A model generated the notes under the pieces. It did not search any database. It was not told the origin of the DNA and saw only the letters and a program-made list of their open reading frames with translations. From the NCBI GenBank assembly GCA_902479095.1, contig CABSNL010000006.1:1-58668 (forward strand): a stretch of DNA of 58,668 nt. The letters run 5' to 3'. The DNA is from an uncultured Collinsella sp. Lineage in GTDB: Bacteria; Actinomycetota; Coriobacteriia; Coriobacteriales; Coriobacteriaceae. Shown one piece after another: positions 27,627-36,342 of the stretch (the first letter of the stretch is position 1; every line of letters starts with the position of its first letter). The position numbers were made by a program, and so were the translations under genes.

Positions 27627-27649
27627 GACAAAGGGACTATCCCTTTGTC
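27627..27649 (-). terminator. Short hairpin between dus and the ABC gene
   Basis: GACAAAGGG (27627-27635) pairs with CCCTTTGTC (27641-27649) around a 5-base loop. Genes on both sides are on the minus strand. It lies just after the stop of the ABC gene and before the dus start. Confidence 0.55.
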
Positions 27650-27652
27650 GCA

Positions 27653-30600
27653 TTATTCGGAGCGCAGGGCTTCGACGGGGTCCTTCTTGGATGCGCTGCG
27701 GGCAGGCAGCAGGCCGGCAACGACCGTCAGTAACACCGAAATTGCAATGAGCACCAGCGCATCCTGCACGGGCAGGCTCATCAGATTGGGCACCTGTTTG
27801 GCAGCAAGCGCCCAGGTATTAACCGGAAAACTCACGAGCACCACGACAATAATGGCAAAGACGCCGGCGATGAGGCCTTCGATAAAGGTCTCGGCATTGA
27901 ATACGTTGGCCACGTTGCGCTTCGACGCGCCGATCGCGCGCAGGATGCCGATCTCCTTCTTGCGCTCCAGTACGCTGATGTAGGTGATGATGCCGATCAT
28001 GATGGAGCTCACCACCAGGCTGATACTCACGAATGCGATGAGCACCAAGCTGATGGTGTTCACGATGTCGGTCACCGAACCCATGATGATGCCCATGTAG
28101 TCTGTGTACGAAATTGCCCGATCATCGTGGCCAGCAGCTTTGACCTGCTTGTTGTACGCATCGATGTGATCGAGTACGCGCTCCTTGGCCTCAAAGTCGC
28201 GCGGGAAAATCTTAACCGAGATGGGGTCTGCCTCATCCGCATAACCCAACGTGGTCAGATTGTTGTCGTAGGTGAGCTTCGAAGCCTTGGCATAGCTCAT
28301 CATGAGCGAACTCAGGTCCTCGGCGTCCATGTTGAAATGGATGGCACGAGCAAAGGCGCTCGCATCCACGTGCATGGCGCTCGCCAGGTTGGCAAAACTC
28401 GAAGACATCTGCGTCGCCATCTGGTCCATAAGCCCTGCCGCGCCCGCCATGAGCTGGGATGATACCGTCGACGCTATCTGCTCGCTGATTGCCTTCATCA
28501 CCTGATCCATAGCCTGCTGCAGATACGGAGCCAGCTGCTTTTGCACATAGTCGCTCATCACCTGCTGCAGACGCTCGGCCAGGGCATCGCCGCCGAGCGC
28601 TTTGAGCTGGGCCAGGATTTGCTGAGCTGTGTCATCATTCTCAAGATACGTCGAGAATGCGGCAGAGAGCTTTGACGCGTCCTTAAGATCTTCGGGCGAC
28701 AGCGCCTTAAACTGATCAGACTGCAAAAAGCCCTCAAACAGCTGGTTGGCTAGTGCTCCCACCTGCTGCATTTGCTCGGGCGTGAGTTCCAGACCGTCAA
28801 AGATACCCGAGAAATCTGGGGTTGGCGCTTTTGCCATGATGTCGCTGAAGTCGATGTCCTTGCCAACGCCCGAAAGGTCAATGTCCAGCCCCGACAGATC
28901 GATGCCAGAAAGGTCCATACCGCCGGCCGCACCCGAGAGTGCAGACGCATCAAACGAGAACGCGCTCTTGAGCGCCGCCTCGTCCACGCTGAACATGCTG
29001 CTCAGATCCACGCCTTGTTTGGCCTCGCCTTGCAGTTCGTCGAAGGTTTTGCCCGTAAAGACATCCATCTCGGGGTGAGCAAGCTGCTCCTGCACAATCT
29101 GCGAATTTGCGGCGCGTTCCATAAGCTGACGAGTCAGTGCATGCGTATAGGCAATGCCCGGGGTCAATGCGCTCGCGTTGGCCGTCTCGTTAGGTCGCAC
29201 CACGCCCACAATGCGCACGTCAATACCGTCGGCAACCTTGGCCGTCATAAAGTCGGCATCGTCAGACATGTCAGTCCACATGCCAGTCTCTTCGTTTTTG
29301 CGATACGCATCAGCCGGCGACAGCACCTTAAACGTGGTAGACAGCGCATCGTCGTAGGTAAAGTCGGTGCCGGTCTCGGGCGTTTCGACCCCACCGTCAG
29401 CCGTCATAGCGCTGTTTACCAGATCGTTGAGCTCATCGATGTCCAGCGCACCGATGCTATAGAGCGTGTAGTCGCCCACCGTACCGCGGCTCGAAAGCAC
29501 CATCACGGCTTCGTTGGCTGACGTGGGCCAATGACCGGCGACGACATCGTACTGGCTGTCGAGCAGGCTCTGGTCGTCAATCATCTCGTTAAAGACCGAG
29601 GTTCCCATGGATTCCATGCTCACCGTTGCCGTCGAGCTCGCGCCTCCGCTCATTGCCTCGGTCATAGCGTTGGGAACAAGCCGGACGGGCTTCTCATCGC
29701 CCTTGCCGGCACGATAGACAACCGGCGATACACCGTAGCCGTACTGAATGGCGTTGACCTCTTTATCGATGCCGTCGCCACCGGCATCGAGCCATGCCTT
29801 AAAGCTTGTCATGTCGTTAGACTTAACGCTCGCAAACATATCCTTTACGGCCGTGACCACAGGAATCTTATCGGTTCCCTTAGCCTTGCCGCCGGCACTG
29901 TCGTCGGACGAGCCCTCGTTCTTGGACATATCGTCGTCCGTGGCCCCCTGTCCGCCCATCATGGACGACAGGTCGTAATCCTGCTTGGAAATGGTGAGTG
30001 GATAGCTCGAGAGCGTATCCTCCTCGACCTTTTTGATGTAGCCGTTTACGCCGTTGGACAGCGCCAGAATCGCCGCGATACCGATAATGCCAATCGAGCC
30101 CGCAAAGGCAGTCATGGCCGTGCGGCCCTTCTTGGTCATGAGGTTTCGGGCAGAAAGCCCCAGCGCCGTCACAAAGCTCATCGAGGTTTTGCGCGTAGGC
30201 TTTGCCTCGCGACGCGCGGCCTTGGCAGCATCGAAGGGATCGGAATCGTCGGTGATCTTGCCGTCCGCCAGATTGACGATGCGCGTGGCATATTGGTACG
30301 CCAGCTCGGGATTGTGCGTGACCATGATGACCAGGCGGTCGCGCGCCACGTCCTTGAGCAGGTCCATGACCTGTACGGATGTCGTTGAATCCAAAGCGCC
30401 GGTCGGCTCGTCGGCAAGCACAATCTCGGGATCATTAATCAGGGCGCGGGCGATGGCCACGCGTTGCATCTGCCCGCCCGAAAGCTGGCTCGGGCGCTTG
30501 TTAACGTGCTCGCCCAGGCCAACTTTCTCCAACGCCTCGCGCGCACGTTGACGGCGCTCGGCATGCCCCACACCCGTGAGTGTGAGCGCCAGCTCAACGT

Positions 30601-30907
30601 TTTCCAAAATGGTCTGATGCGGAATGAGGTTATAGCTTTGGAACACAAAGCCGATGCGGTTGTTGCGGTAGGCATCCCAATCGCGATCGCGGAAGTCCTT
30701 GGTCGAGATACCGTCAATCAGCAGGTCGCCAGAATCGAAATGATCGAGCCCACCGATAACGTTGAGCATCGTAGTTTTGCCCGAGCCCGAGGGACCCAGA
30801 ATGGCCACGAACTCGTTATCGCGAAAAGCCAGGCTCACGTTGTCGAGCGCCACCTGCGTAAACGACTGCGTGACGTACCTTTTGCAAATACCTTTGAGCT
30901 CCAGCAT
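27653..30907 (-). CDS. MacB-like ABC transporter, fused ATPase and FtsX permease
   Basis: A 1084-residue fusion. Residues 1-225 are a LolD/MacB-type ATPase (Walker A GPSGSGKTT, signature LSGGQMQRVA, Walker B VLADEPTGAL). A membrane helix follows near 260-285 (FAGSIGIIGIAAILALSNGV). Then comes a roughly 650-residue external domain, and an FtsX-like permease with three helices in the last 130 residues. The external domain holds a low-complexity patch with repeated DLSG units ('MDLSGIDLSGLDIDLSG') and a helical Gln-rich section. I chose the ATG at 30907; a TTG at 30916 is too near its ribosome site. Probably a mechanotransmission-type exporter of lipids, peptides or surface factors. Confidence 0.9.
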   Translation of the reverse strand: MLELKGICKRYVTQSFTQVALDNVSLAFRDNEFVAILGPSGSGKTTMLNVIGGLDHFDSGDLLIDGISTKDFRDRDWDAYRNNRIGFVFQSYNLIPHQTILENVELALTLTGVGHAERRQRAREALEKVGLGEHVNKRPSQLSGGQMQRVAIARALINDPEIVLADEPTGALDSTTSVQVMDLLKDVARDRLVIMVTHNPELAYQYATRIVNLADGKITDDSDPFDAAKAARREAKPTRKTSMSFVTALGLSARNLMTKKGRTAMTAFAGSIGIIGIAAILALSNGVNGYIKKVEEDTLSSYPLTISKQDYDLSSMMGGQGATDDDMSKNEGSSDDSAGGKAKGTDKIPVVTAVKDMFASVKSNDMTSFKAWLDAGGDGIDKEVNAIQYGYGVSPVVYRAGKGDEKPVRLVPNAMTEAMSGGASSTATVSMESMGTSVFNEMIDDQSLLDSQYDVVAGHWPTSANEAVMVLSSRGTVGDYTLYSIGALDIDELNDLVNSAMTADGGVETPETGTDFTYDDALSTTFKVLSPADAYRKNEETGMWTDMSDDADFMTAKVADGIDVRIVGVVRPNETANASALTPGIAYTHALTRQLMERAANSQIVQEQLAHPEMDVFTGKTFDELQGEAKQGVDLSSMFSVDEAALKSAFSFDASALSGAAGGMDLSGIDLSGLDIDLSGVGKDIDFSDIMAKAPTPDFSGIFDGLELTPEQMQQVGALANQLFEGFLQSDQFKALSPEDLKDASKLSAAFSTYLENDDTAQQILAQLKALGGDALAERLQQVMSDYVQKQLAPYLQQAMDQVMKAISEQIASTVSSQLMAGAAGLMDQMATQMSSSFANLASAMHVDASAFARAIHFNMDAEDLSSLMMSYAKASKLTYDNNLTTLGYADEADPISVKIFPRDFEAKERVLDHIDAYNKQVKAAGHDDRAISYTDYMGIIMGSVTDIVNTISLVLIAFVSISLVVSSIMIGIITYISVLERKKEIGILRAIGASKRNVANVFNAETFIEGLIAGVFAIIVVVLVSFPVNTWALAAKQVPNLMSLPVQDALVLIAISVLLTVVAGLLPARSASKKDPVEALRSE

Positions 30908-31060
30908 GGACGGCAACCTCTCCCACGCGGGCGCACTTGCCCGCTCTCCCCCGCCGTTCGTATTCGACGCGTTTGTCCTACTCTATCCCCATTTTTTGCC
31001 GGAGCCAGTGAGGAATGTAACGAACCGCGCCAAAAAACGAACGGGATGGCGCCCAAAAGA

Positions 31061-31082
31061 AGAGGTCCCGAGCGGGACCTCT
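31061..31082 (-). terminator. Terminator of the tlpA operon
   Basis: A perfect 10-bp stem (AGAGGTCCCG with CGGGACCTCT) has a 2-base loop and is followed on the minus strand by TCTTTT. It lies 79 bases after the TlpA-like gene's stop. Confidence 0.8.
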
Positions 31083-31160
31083 ATATGGTGGAGCTTATCT
31101 TGAAAAGCAGCGGACTACTTCGCACAACGGCACACGATCCTCGCTATGCTTTACGCGTTT

Positions 31161-32132
31161 TTACTGCTCGCTATTCGCAATCGCCTGGTCGATAAGCTTG
31201 TCGAGTGCTGCACGCTGCTCGGCGGAGCTGATGGCGCCCACGATGGGCTCCCCTACGATGTTGCCATTCTGATCGATGACATACGTTGTCGGGAACGAGA
31301 ACAAATTTGACGTAAACTTACCGGCCTCGCTATCCGACTTGAACCAGATGTTCTTATATGTCACGCCCTTCTTGCTCAGCACGTCCTTGGCATCTGCAAT
31401 CTCACCCTTGTTGCCATCGAGCGTAAAGGAATTGACGCCCACGACCTGGCCGCCCTTCTTGGCAAGCTCCTTATTCAGGTCCTCAAGGTCGCCCAACTCA
31501 CCCACGCACGGCTTGCAAGTGGTGAACCAGAAGTTCATGACGGTGACCTTGTTCTTAGAGAACAGCTCGTCGCTGCTCACGTCGTTGCCATCCAGGTCTT
31601 TGCCCGTAAAGCTGGGGAACTTCGTCGCCTCGCTCGAAGCATTGGCACCAGCCGTCATGTCAGCGGTCGAGGCGTCGACGCTCTCGCCTGCGCTCGGCGT
31701 GCTTCCACAGCCGGGGAACTCCTTCTCCAAGCTCTCGAGCTCGTCCTCGATCTCCTTGATCTGCTGTGCACCGGCCTTGAGCGTCTTAAGCTCATCCGCC
31801 GTGAACTCATCCTTGGCGCCGTCGATGGTCTTGAGCAGAAAATCGCCGTAATTGCTGCCGTCCTCAATCATTGCCGAGTCTTTATTTGCCGCATTGAATA
31901 CCTTTTCCCACAGCGCGTTATCACTCGAAAAGATCTCGTTCTCCTTCTGCATGAGCTTCGCATACAGCTCGGCGGCCTCGTCGGCATTGGCCGGCTTCTG
32001 CGCAGTGAGTTCTGCGATCTTAGGATCGGAGCCCGCAGATTCGCTCGCATTGCCACCGGGCGCCGAACATGCCACAAGGCACAAGGCCAATACCGGCACC
32101 ATAAACAGGGCCGCAATCTTAGAAAGCTTCAT
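31161..32132 (-). CDS. TlpA-like thioredoxin-fold lipoprotein
   Basis: A 323-residue secreted redox protein. A lipoprotein signal ends at lipobox LVAC (about residue 22). A helical region (about 40-150) precedes the redoxin domain (about 185-320) with CxxC motif 'WFTTCKPCVGEL' and the cis-Pro loop 'FSFPTTYVID'. The start is the ATG at 32132, 7 bases after GGAGG; another ATG two codons upstream is too close to it. It follows the ferredoxin-type membrane protein in the same operon. Such proteins reduce extracellular thiols; here electrons could come through the membrane ferredoxin. Confidence 0.88.
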   Translation of the reverse strand: MKLSKIAALFMVPVLALCLVACSAPGGNASESAGSDPKIAELTAQKPANADEAAELYAKLMQKENEIFSSDNALWEKVFNAANKDSAMIEDGSNYGDFLLKTIDGAKDEFTADELKTLKAGAQQIKEIEDELESLEKEFPGCGSTPSAGESVDASTADMTAGANASSEATKFPSFTGKDLDGNDVSSDELFSKNKVTVMNFWFTTCKPCVGELGDLEDLNKELAKKGGQVVGVNSFTLDGNKGEIADAKDVLSKKGVTYKNIWFKSDSEAGKFTSNLFSFPTTYVIDQNGNIVGEPIVGAISSAEQRAALDKLIDQAIANSEQ

Positions 32133-32161
32133 AGTCATTCCTCCGTTTTGTCGAAGCTTGT

Positions 32162-33064
32162 TTACTTTTTATCGGCGGTCAAGGGAAGCTTTTCCGCCGA
32201 CACATCCAGGCCATAGCGATAGCTGATGGCATCGACAGGACAGGCCCCGATGCACTTTCCGCACCGGATACATTCGGCATGATTGGGCGCGCGGACCACA
32301 TCAACGTCCATCTGACAAACCTTTGAGCACTTGCCGCACGAGACACATTTGCATGCATCGACCCGGATCCCCAGTAGGGACACCCTATTCATGAGCGCAT
32401 AGAATGCGCCGAGTGGACAAATCCATTTGCAGAAGGGGCGGTAGAACAAAACGCTCAGCACTACCACGGCAATGAGAACGGCAAGTTTCCAAGTAAAGAG
32501 ATGTCCCAACGCAGATCGAATGCCGGCATTGGCGATGGCCAGCGGAATGGCGCCCTCGAGCACACCCTGTGGACAGATGTACTTACAAAAGAACGGGTCC
32601 CCCATCCCCAGATCGTTGACCACCAACGCAGGCAGCACTACCACGGCAAACAGCAGCACGACGTACTTGATGTACGTGAGCGGCTTGAGCTTTTTCGTGG
32701 AGAACTTTTTGCCGGGAATCTTATGAAGCAGCTCCTGCAGCCAGCCAAACGGGCACAGAAAGCCGCATACAAAGCGCCCCAGCAGCACGCCGAGCAAAAT
32801 GAGCGTACCGGTAACATAGTAAGAAAAGTTGAACTTGGATGAACCTACCACCGACTGGAACGACCCGATGGGGCACGCACCCGATGCCGCGGGGCACGAA
32901 TAGCAATTAAGTCCAGGTACGCAGACTGTTTTTCCCGCGCCCTGATAGATGCTTCCTTTGGCAAAGTTTGGCAGGTGAATATTGGTGACCAGCGTCGCCG
33001 CCGCCTGAATGAATCCGCGAAATCGGGCCAAAACATGCGACGCGGTGTTTTCTCTTTTATCCAA
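32162..33064 (-). CDS. NapH/NosR-like 4Fe-4S membrane protein
   Basis: A roughly 300-residue membrane protein with about five helices. The N-terminal part has 'NCYSCPAASGACPIGS'. Cys-Pro cluster motifs follow, 'CPFGW', 'CPQGV' and 'CPLGAFY', as in NapH/NosR/CcoG. Two C-terminal 4Fe-4S motifs (CVSCGKCSKVCQ and CIRCGKCIGACP) end the protein. The longer frame to 33151 overlaps another gene. I place the start at TTG 33064 (MDKRENTASH), which overlaps the stop of the CXXC gene by 8 bases and would be translationally coupled. This start is inferred. The role is likely electron transfer from the cytoplasm to the external TlpA partner. Confidence 0.85.
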   Translation of the reverse strand: MDKRENTASHVLARFRGFIQAAATLVTNIHLPNFAKGSIYQGAGKTVCVPGLNCYSCPAASGACPIGSFQSVVGSSKFNFSYYVTGTLILLGVLLGRFVCGFLCPFGWLQELLHKIPGKKFSTKKLKPLTYIKYVVLLFAVVVLPALVVNDLGMGDPFFCKYICPQGVLEGAIPLAIANAGIRSALGHLFTWKLAVLIAVVVLSVLFYRPFCKWICPLGAFYALMNRVSLLGIRVDACKCVSCGKCSKVCQMDVDVVRAPNHAECIRCGKCIGACPVDAISYRYGLDVSAEKLPLTADKK

Positions 33065-33203
33065 TTCCGATACACTCCAAGCACAGCCTAATCGCTTTGG
33101 CCAGCACGGCATCCGCCTCGCCACGCATAACACCAAAGCACACCATGGCAATTCCGACGATCAACAAAGCGACCTGTACCACGGGTTTTACCGCTTTGAA
33201 CAA
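33057..33203 (-). CDS. CD1871A-type small CXXC protein (48 residues)
   Basis: A small gene not covered by longer frames. It starts at TTG 33203, 8 bases after AAGGAG, and reads 48 codons to TAA at 33057-33059. The protein has one membrane helix ('VALLIVGIAMVCFGVM') and a C-terminal CLECIGIG with two Cys. It matches the pattern of the CD1871A family of CXXC-motif proteins (RGEA...VLAKAIRLCLECIGIG). It overlaps the start of the NapH-like gene, so the order is small CXXC protein, ferredoxin membrane protein, TlpA lipoprotein. It probably relays electrons or assembles the module; no function is established to my knowledge. Confidence 0.82.
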   Translation of the reverse strand: MFKAVKPVVQVALLIVGIAMVCFGVMRGEADAVLAKAIRLCLECIGIG

Positions 33204-33293
33204 CCCAACCACTCCTTTCGTTACGCGACCATTGGACCATATCGACTATAAAATCCGTGTTAAGCGCGATTTGGAATGTGCAAGGAGACTGTT
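33204..33293. promoter_or_regulatory. Divergent promoter region, redox operon and two-component system
   Basis: A 90-base AT-richer spacer separates the minus-strand CXXC/NapH/TlpA operon from the plus-strand response regulator. A TATAAA (33247-33252) fits a plus-strand -10 box. The divergent layout suggests that the response regulator controls the redox operon. No convincing direct-repeat binding site was identified. Confidence 0.5.
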
Positions 33294-33968
33294 ATGCGTA
33301 TTTTGATCGTCGAAGACGAGCGAGCACTGTGCGATGCAATCGCGCGCAGCTTGCGAAACTTGGCGTACAGCGTCGACTGCTGCCACGACGGACAGGAGGC
33401 GCTCGACCTGCTGAGCGTCGAAGTCTTTGACCTCGTGGTACTCGACCTCAACCTTCCCCGTATCGATGGCATGACCGTGCTCAGGGAACTTAGGAAAACC
33501 GACTGCGAGACCAAGGTGCTGATTCTGTCCGCACGTGGCGAAGTATCCGATAAAGTCGACGGACTCGATGCCGGCGCCAACGATTACCTCACCAAGCCGT
33601 TTCATCTGGACGAACTTGCGGCAAGGATCCGCAGCCTTACCCTCAGGCGCTTCGCACAAAGCGACATAGTATTAACCTGCGGAAAGCTCCGCTTTGACAC
33701 CAAGGCGCGCATCGCTTCCGTGGACAGCGAGGCTCTATCTCTTACGCGCAAGGAAACGGGAATCTTGGAATACCTGATGCTTAATCAGGGGCGTCCGGTA
33801 AGTCAAGAGGAGCTTATCGAGCACGTTTGGGATAGCAGCGTGAACAGCTTTAGCAACGCAACCCGCGTTCATATCTCGTCACTCCGCAAAAAGCTGCGCA
33901 GCGCTTTGGGATACGACCCGATTCGCAATCGGATTGGAGAGGGCTACGTTATGGAGGATGGAGAATGA
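33294..33968 (+). CDS. OmpR/PhoB-family response regulator
   Basis: A 224-residue regulator. The receiver domain (1-115) has the acidic pair at the start (VEDE), phospho-acceptor Asp in LVVLDLNLPRIDG near residue 51, and Lys in 'YLTKPFHLDEL' near 101. A winged-helix DNA-binding domain follows (about 130-222; 'TRVHISSLRKKLRSALGYD'). The ATG at 33294 follows CAAGGAG; an ATG six codons upstream has no site. Its stop overlaps the sensor kinase start by 4 bases. Confidence 0.94.
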   Translation: MRILIVEDERALCDAIARSLRNLAYSVDCCHDGQEALDLLSVEVFDLVVLDLNLPRIDGMTVLRELRKTDCETKVLILSARGEVSDKVDGLDAGANDYLTKPFHLDELAARIRSLTLRRFAQSDIVLTCGKLRFDTKARIASVDSEALSLTRKETGILEYLMLNQGRPVSQEELIEHVWDSSVNSFSNATRVHISSLRKKLRSALGYDPIRNRIGEGYVMEDGE

Positions 33969-35116
33969 AAGGGCTTTCGCTGCAATGGCGCATAACGATT
34001 ATGACGGCGCTGCTCACGTGTGCGGCATGCGTGCTGACGAACTGCCTGGTCGGCTATACGGGCATGCGCTACATGGACGCCATCGGCAGTGACATCTCGG
34101 CCCTTAACGCAACCGGCGAAGACTCGCCCCAGGCGTTCGACCCAACGAAGGGGAGCCTCGATGACGAGGTCACGATCGTCGTAAACGACGCACAGGAGTC
34201 TTTTGGCACGACAGCCTGGTACATCACGGCTGGAGTCACACTCCTTGGCGGCGCGCTGGCATACTTTGTGAGCGGCCGTGCACTCAAACCGCTACGGGCT
34301 TTTGCAGCCCAGGTTGAGCGTGTGCAGCCTGACAACCTAAGCGAAATCAGACTCAATGAAGATGTGCCCACCGAGCTACAACGATGCAGCGCCTCTTTCA
34401 ACGACATGATTGCCCGTCTTGGCGAAGGGTTCTCTGCACAGCGTCAGTTTACCGGCAACGCCGCACACGAGCTGCGCACCCCGCTCGCCCTTATGCAAGC
34501 ACAGATTGAACTATTCATCTCCGAGCACCCCGGTTTGCAACCCGAAACGGCCGAGCTGCTCGGCCTGCTACAAGAACAAACCGAGCGCATGTCTCGAATG
34601 GCCAAGGTATTGCTCGAGATGAGTGAGCTCCGCAGCGTTCCTTGCGAGGACGATGTGGAACTTGGTCCCTTGTCCGAAGAGGTCCTCACCGACCTTGCGC
34701 CACTTGCCGAAAATAGGGGCATAGCCCTCAACTGTGCTGGAGACGCTTTAGTAATCGGAAGCGACACGCTCCTCTATCGGCTGGTGTTTAACCTGGTCGA
34801 AAATGCCATCCGTTACAGCCACCCCGGCTCGACTGTCAACGTCTCCATCCGCGACAACGACAGCCACGTGTTCCTGCGAGTCGAGGACCAGGGCCCGGGA
34901 ATACCCAAGCAGTACCGTGAGAGCATCTTCCAACCGTTCTTTCGCCTGGATAAATCCCGCAGCAGGGCATACGGCGGCGCAGGACTCGGGCTAGCGCTCG
35001 TTTGGGAGATTGCAGCGCTTCACAGTGGCACGGTAGAGGTCGAAGCAAGTTCCGAGAACGGGACCACCATGCTCGTAAGCCTTCCAAAACGGTCCGCAGC
35101 GTCAACCGAACAGTAA
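33965..35116 (+). CDS. Sensor histidine kinase
   Basis: A 383-residue membrane kinase. Two membrane helices (about 8-30 and 78-100) flank a short external domain of about 50 residues. HAMP (about 102-150), HisKA with 'GNAAHELRTPLAL' (His near 168) and HATPase ('NLVENAIRYSH' N-box; 'DQGPGIP' G1; 'GGAGLGLAL' G2) follow. It overlaps the response-regulator gene by 4 bases. The short external domain suggests sensing within or next to the membrane. It faces the divergent redox operon. Confidence 0.93.
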   Translation: MKGLSLQWRITIMTALLTCAACVLTNCLVGYTGMRYMDAIGSDISALNATGEDSPQAFDPTKGSLDDEVTIVVNDAQESFGTTAWYITAGVTLLGGALAYFVSGRALKPLRAFAAQVERVQPDNLSEIRLNEDVPTELQRCSASFNDMIARLGEGFSAQRQFTGNAAHELRTPLALMQAQIELFISEHPGLQPETAELLGLLQEQTERMSRMAKVLLEMSELRSVPCEDDVELGPLSEEVLTDLAPLAENRGIALNCAGDALVIGSDTLLYRLVFNLVENAIRYSHPGSTVNVSIRDNDSHVFLRVEDQGPGIPKQYRESIFQPFFRLDKSRSRAYGGAGLGLALVWEIAALHSGTVEVEASSENGTTMLVSLPKRSAASTEQ

Positions 35117-35183
35117 AACGAAAGGGGTCCCGAGCAACAGGAGTACAATTGCTGCATTGTTGCCACCTGATGGGAGATGGAAG

Positions 35184-36188
35184 ATGGACTGCGATGGCTA
35201 CCTACGCGTTCCCATGCCGTTGATGTGCACCGCCTTTGTGCCAGGGCAGATTGACGCTGCGGTTGCAGGCATTTCCAACCCCGATTCGCGCGCCATCGCC
35301 ACGGCAGAAGCGCTGTACTTTCGCGGACAGGCCGCCCTCGCTGCCAAGACGGCGCGCCCCTATCTTGACGCCACCGATCCCGCGCTGCGCTATTCCGCAT
35401 GCTTTATCTGCGGATACGCCAGCCTGTCGCTCAACCGTATCGCCGACGCCCGCCGGTGCCTTGCTGGCATCCTCGATACGCCAGCCGACAAAGAATCGCC
35501 CGCCATCCACGCCACGCATATCCTGTTCGCCTCGGCCGCGAGCGTCCTGTTGCACTTGCCTTCCCCGTATTCTGCCGAAGAGTTTTATCCGCTTGCGGCG
35601 CATCTGCCCGAAGGCCTGCGCCTATTTGCCAGCTACGTGATGGCGCACGCCTTGTATCTGCGCGGCGAATACGGCCGCAGCCTGGGCATGGCGGAAAACG
35701 CCCTGATTATGAAACAGGGAAGCTATCCCATCTCGGAACTATTCCTGCACCTGGCAGCTTCCATGGCATGCATGAGCCTCAAGGACATCGACGCCGCAAA
35801 GGCACACTTCGGAGCCGCTTGGGACATTGCGCGTCCCGACGGCCTTATTGAGCTCATTGGCGAGCACCACGGTCTTTTACAGGGGCTCATCGAGGCGTGC
35901 CTAAAAACGCAATACCCTGACGACTTCGCGCGCATCATCGAGATCACGTATCGATTCAGCTACGGCTGGCGGCGCATCCACAACCCCGATTCGGGCGAGG
36001 ACGTGGCTGACGACCTGACGACCACAGAGTTCACCATGGCCATGCTCGCCTGCCGCGGATGGACCAACGCCGAAATCGCACGCCATATGGGAGTATCGCC
36101 GGGCACTGTCAAAAACCGCCTATCCAGTGTGTATGCAAAGCTTGGCATCGGCACGCGCACTGAGCTGGTCGCGCATATGTTGCGTTAG
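35184..36188 (+). CDS. LuxR-type regulator with helical N-terminal region
   Basis: A 334-residue protein. The N-terminal 250 residues are Ala- and Leu-rich helices resembling TPR-like repeats (for example 'GRSLGMAENALIMKQGSYPI'). The C-terminal 60 residues are a LuxR HTH: 'LTTTEFTMAMLACRGWTNAE', then 'MGVSPGTVKNRLSSVYAKLG'. There is no receiver or AHL-binding domain. The ATG at 35184 has GGGAG 7 bases upstream; the longer frame to 35157 is unlikely. The large surface protein starts 155 bases downstream on the same strand and may be its target. Confidence 0.87.
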   Translation: MDCDGYLRVPMPLMCTAFVPGQIDAAVAGISNPDSRAIATAEALYFRGQAALAAKTARPYLDATDPALRYSACFICGYASLSLNRIADARRCLAGILDTPADKESPAIHATHILFASAASVLLHLPSPYSAEEFYPLAAHLPEGLRLFASYVMAHALYLRGEYGRSLGMAENALIMKQGSYPISELFLHLAASMACMSLKDIDAAKAHFGAAWDIARPDGLIELIGEHHGLLQGLIEACLKTQYPDDFARIIEITYRFSYGWRRIHNPDSGEDVADDLTTTEFTMAMLACRGWTNAEIARHMGVSPGTVKNRLSSVYAKLGIGTRTELVAHMLR

Positions 36189-36342
36189 CGACCAGACTGC
36201 CTAGCGCAGCATGCGCTCCGGAGCCCCGGCGCTCCGCTCGCTCAAATTGGACATTTTGGCCCTCGGACGGCACTACCGTGACAGGATGCCTTCTCGCAAA
36301 ATTGGATTATTTCCACCGATACCTGCGGGATGGGAGCCAAAG

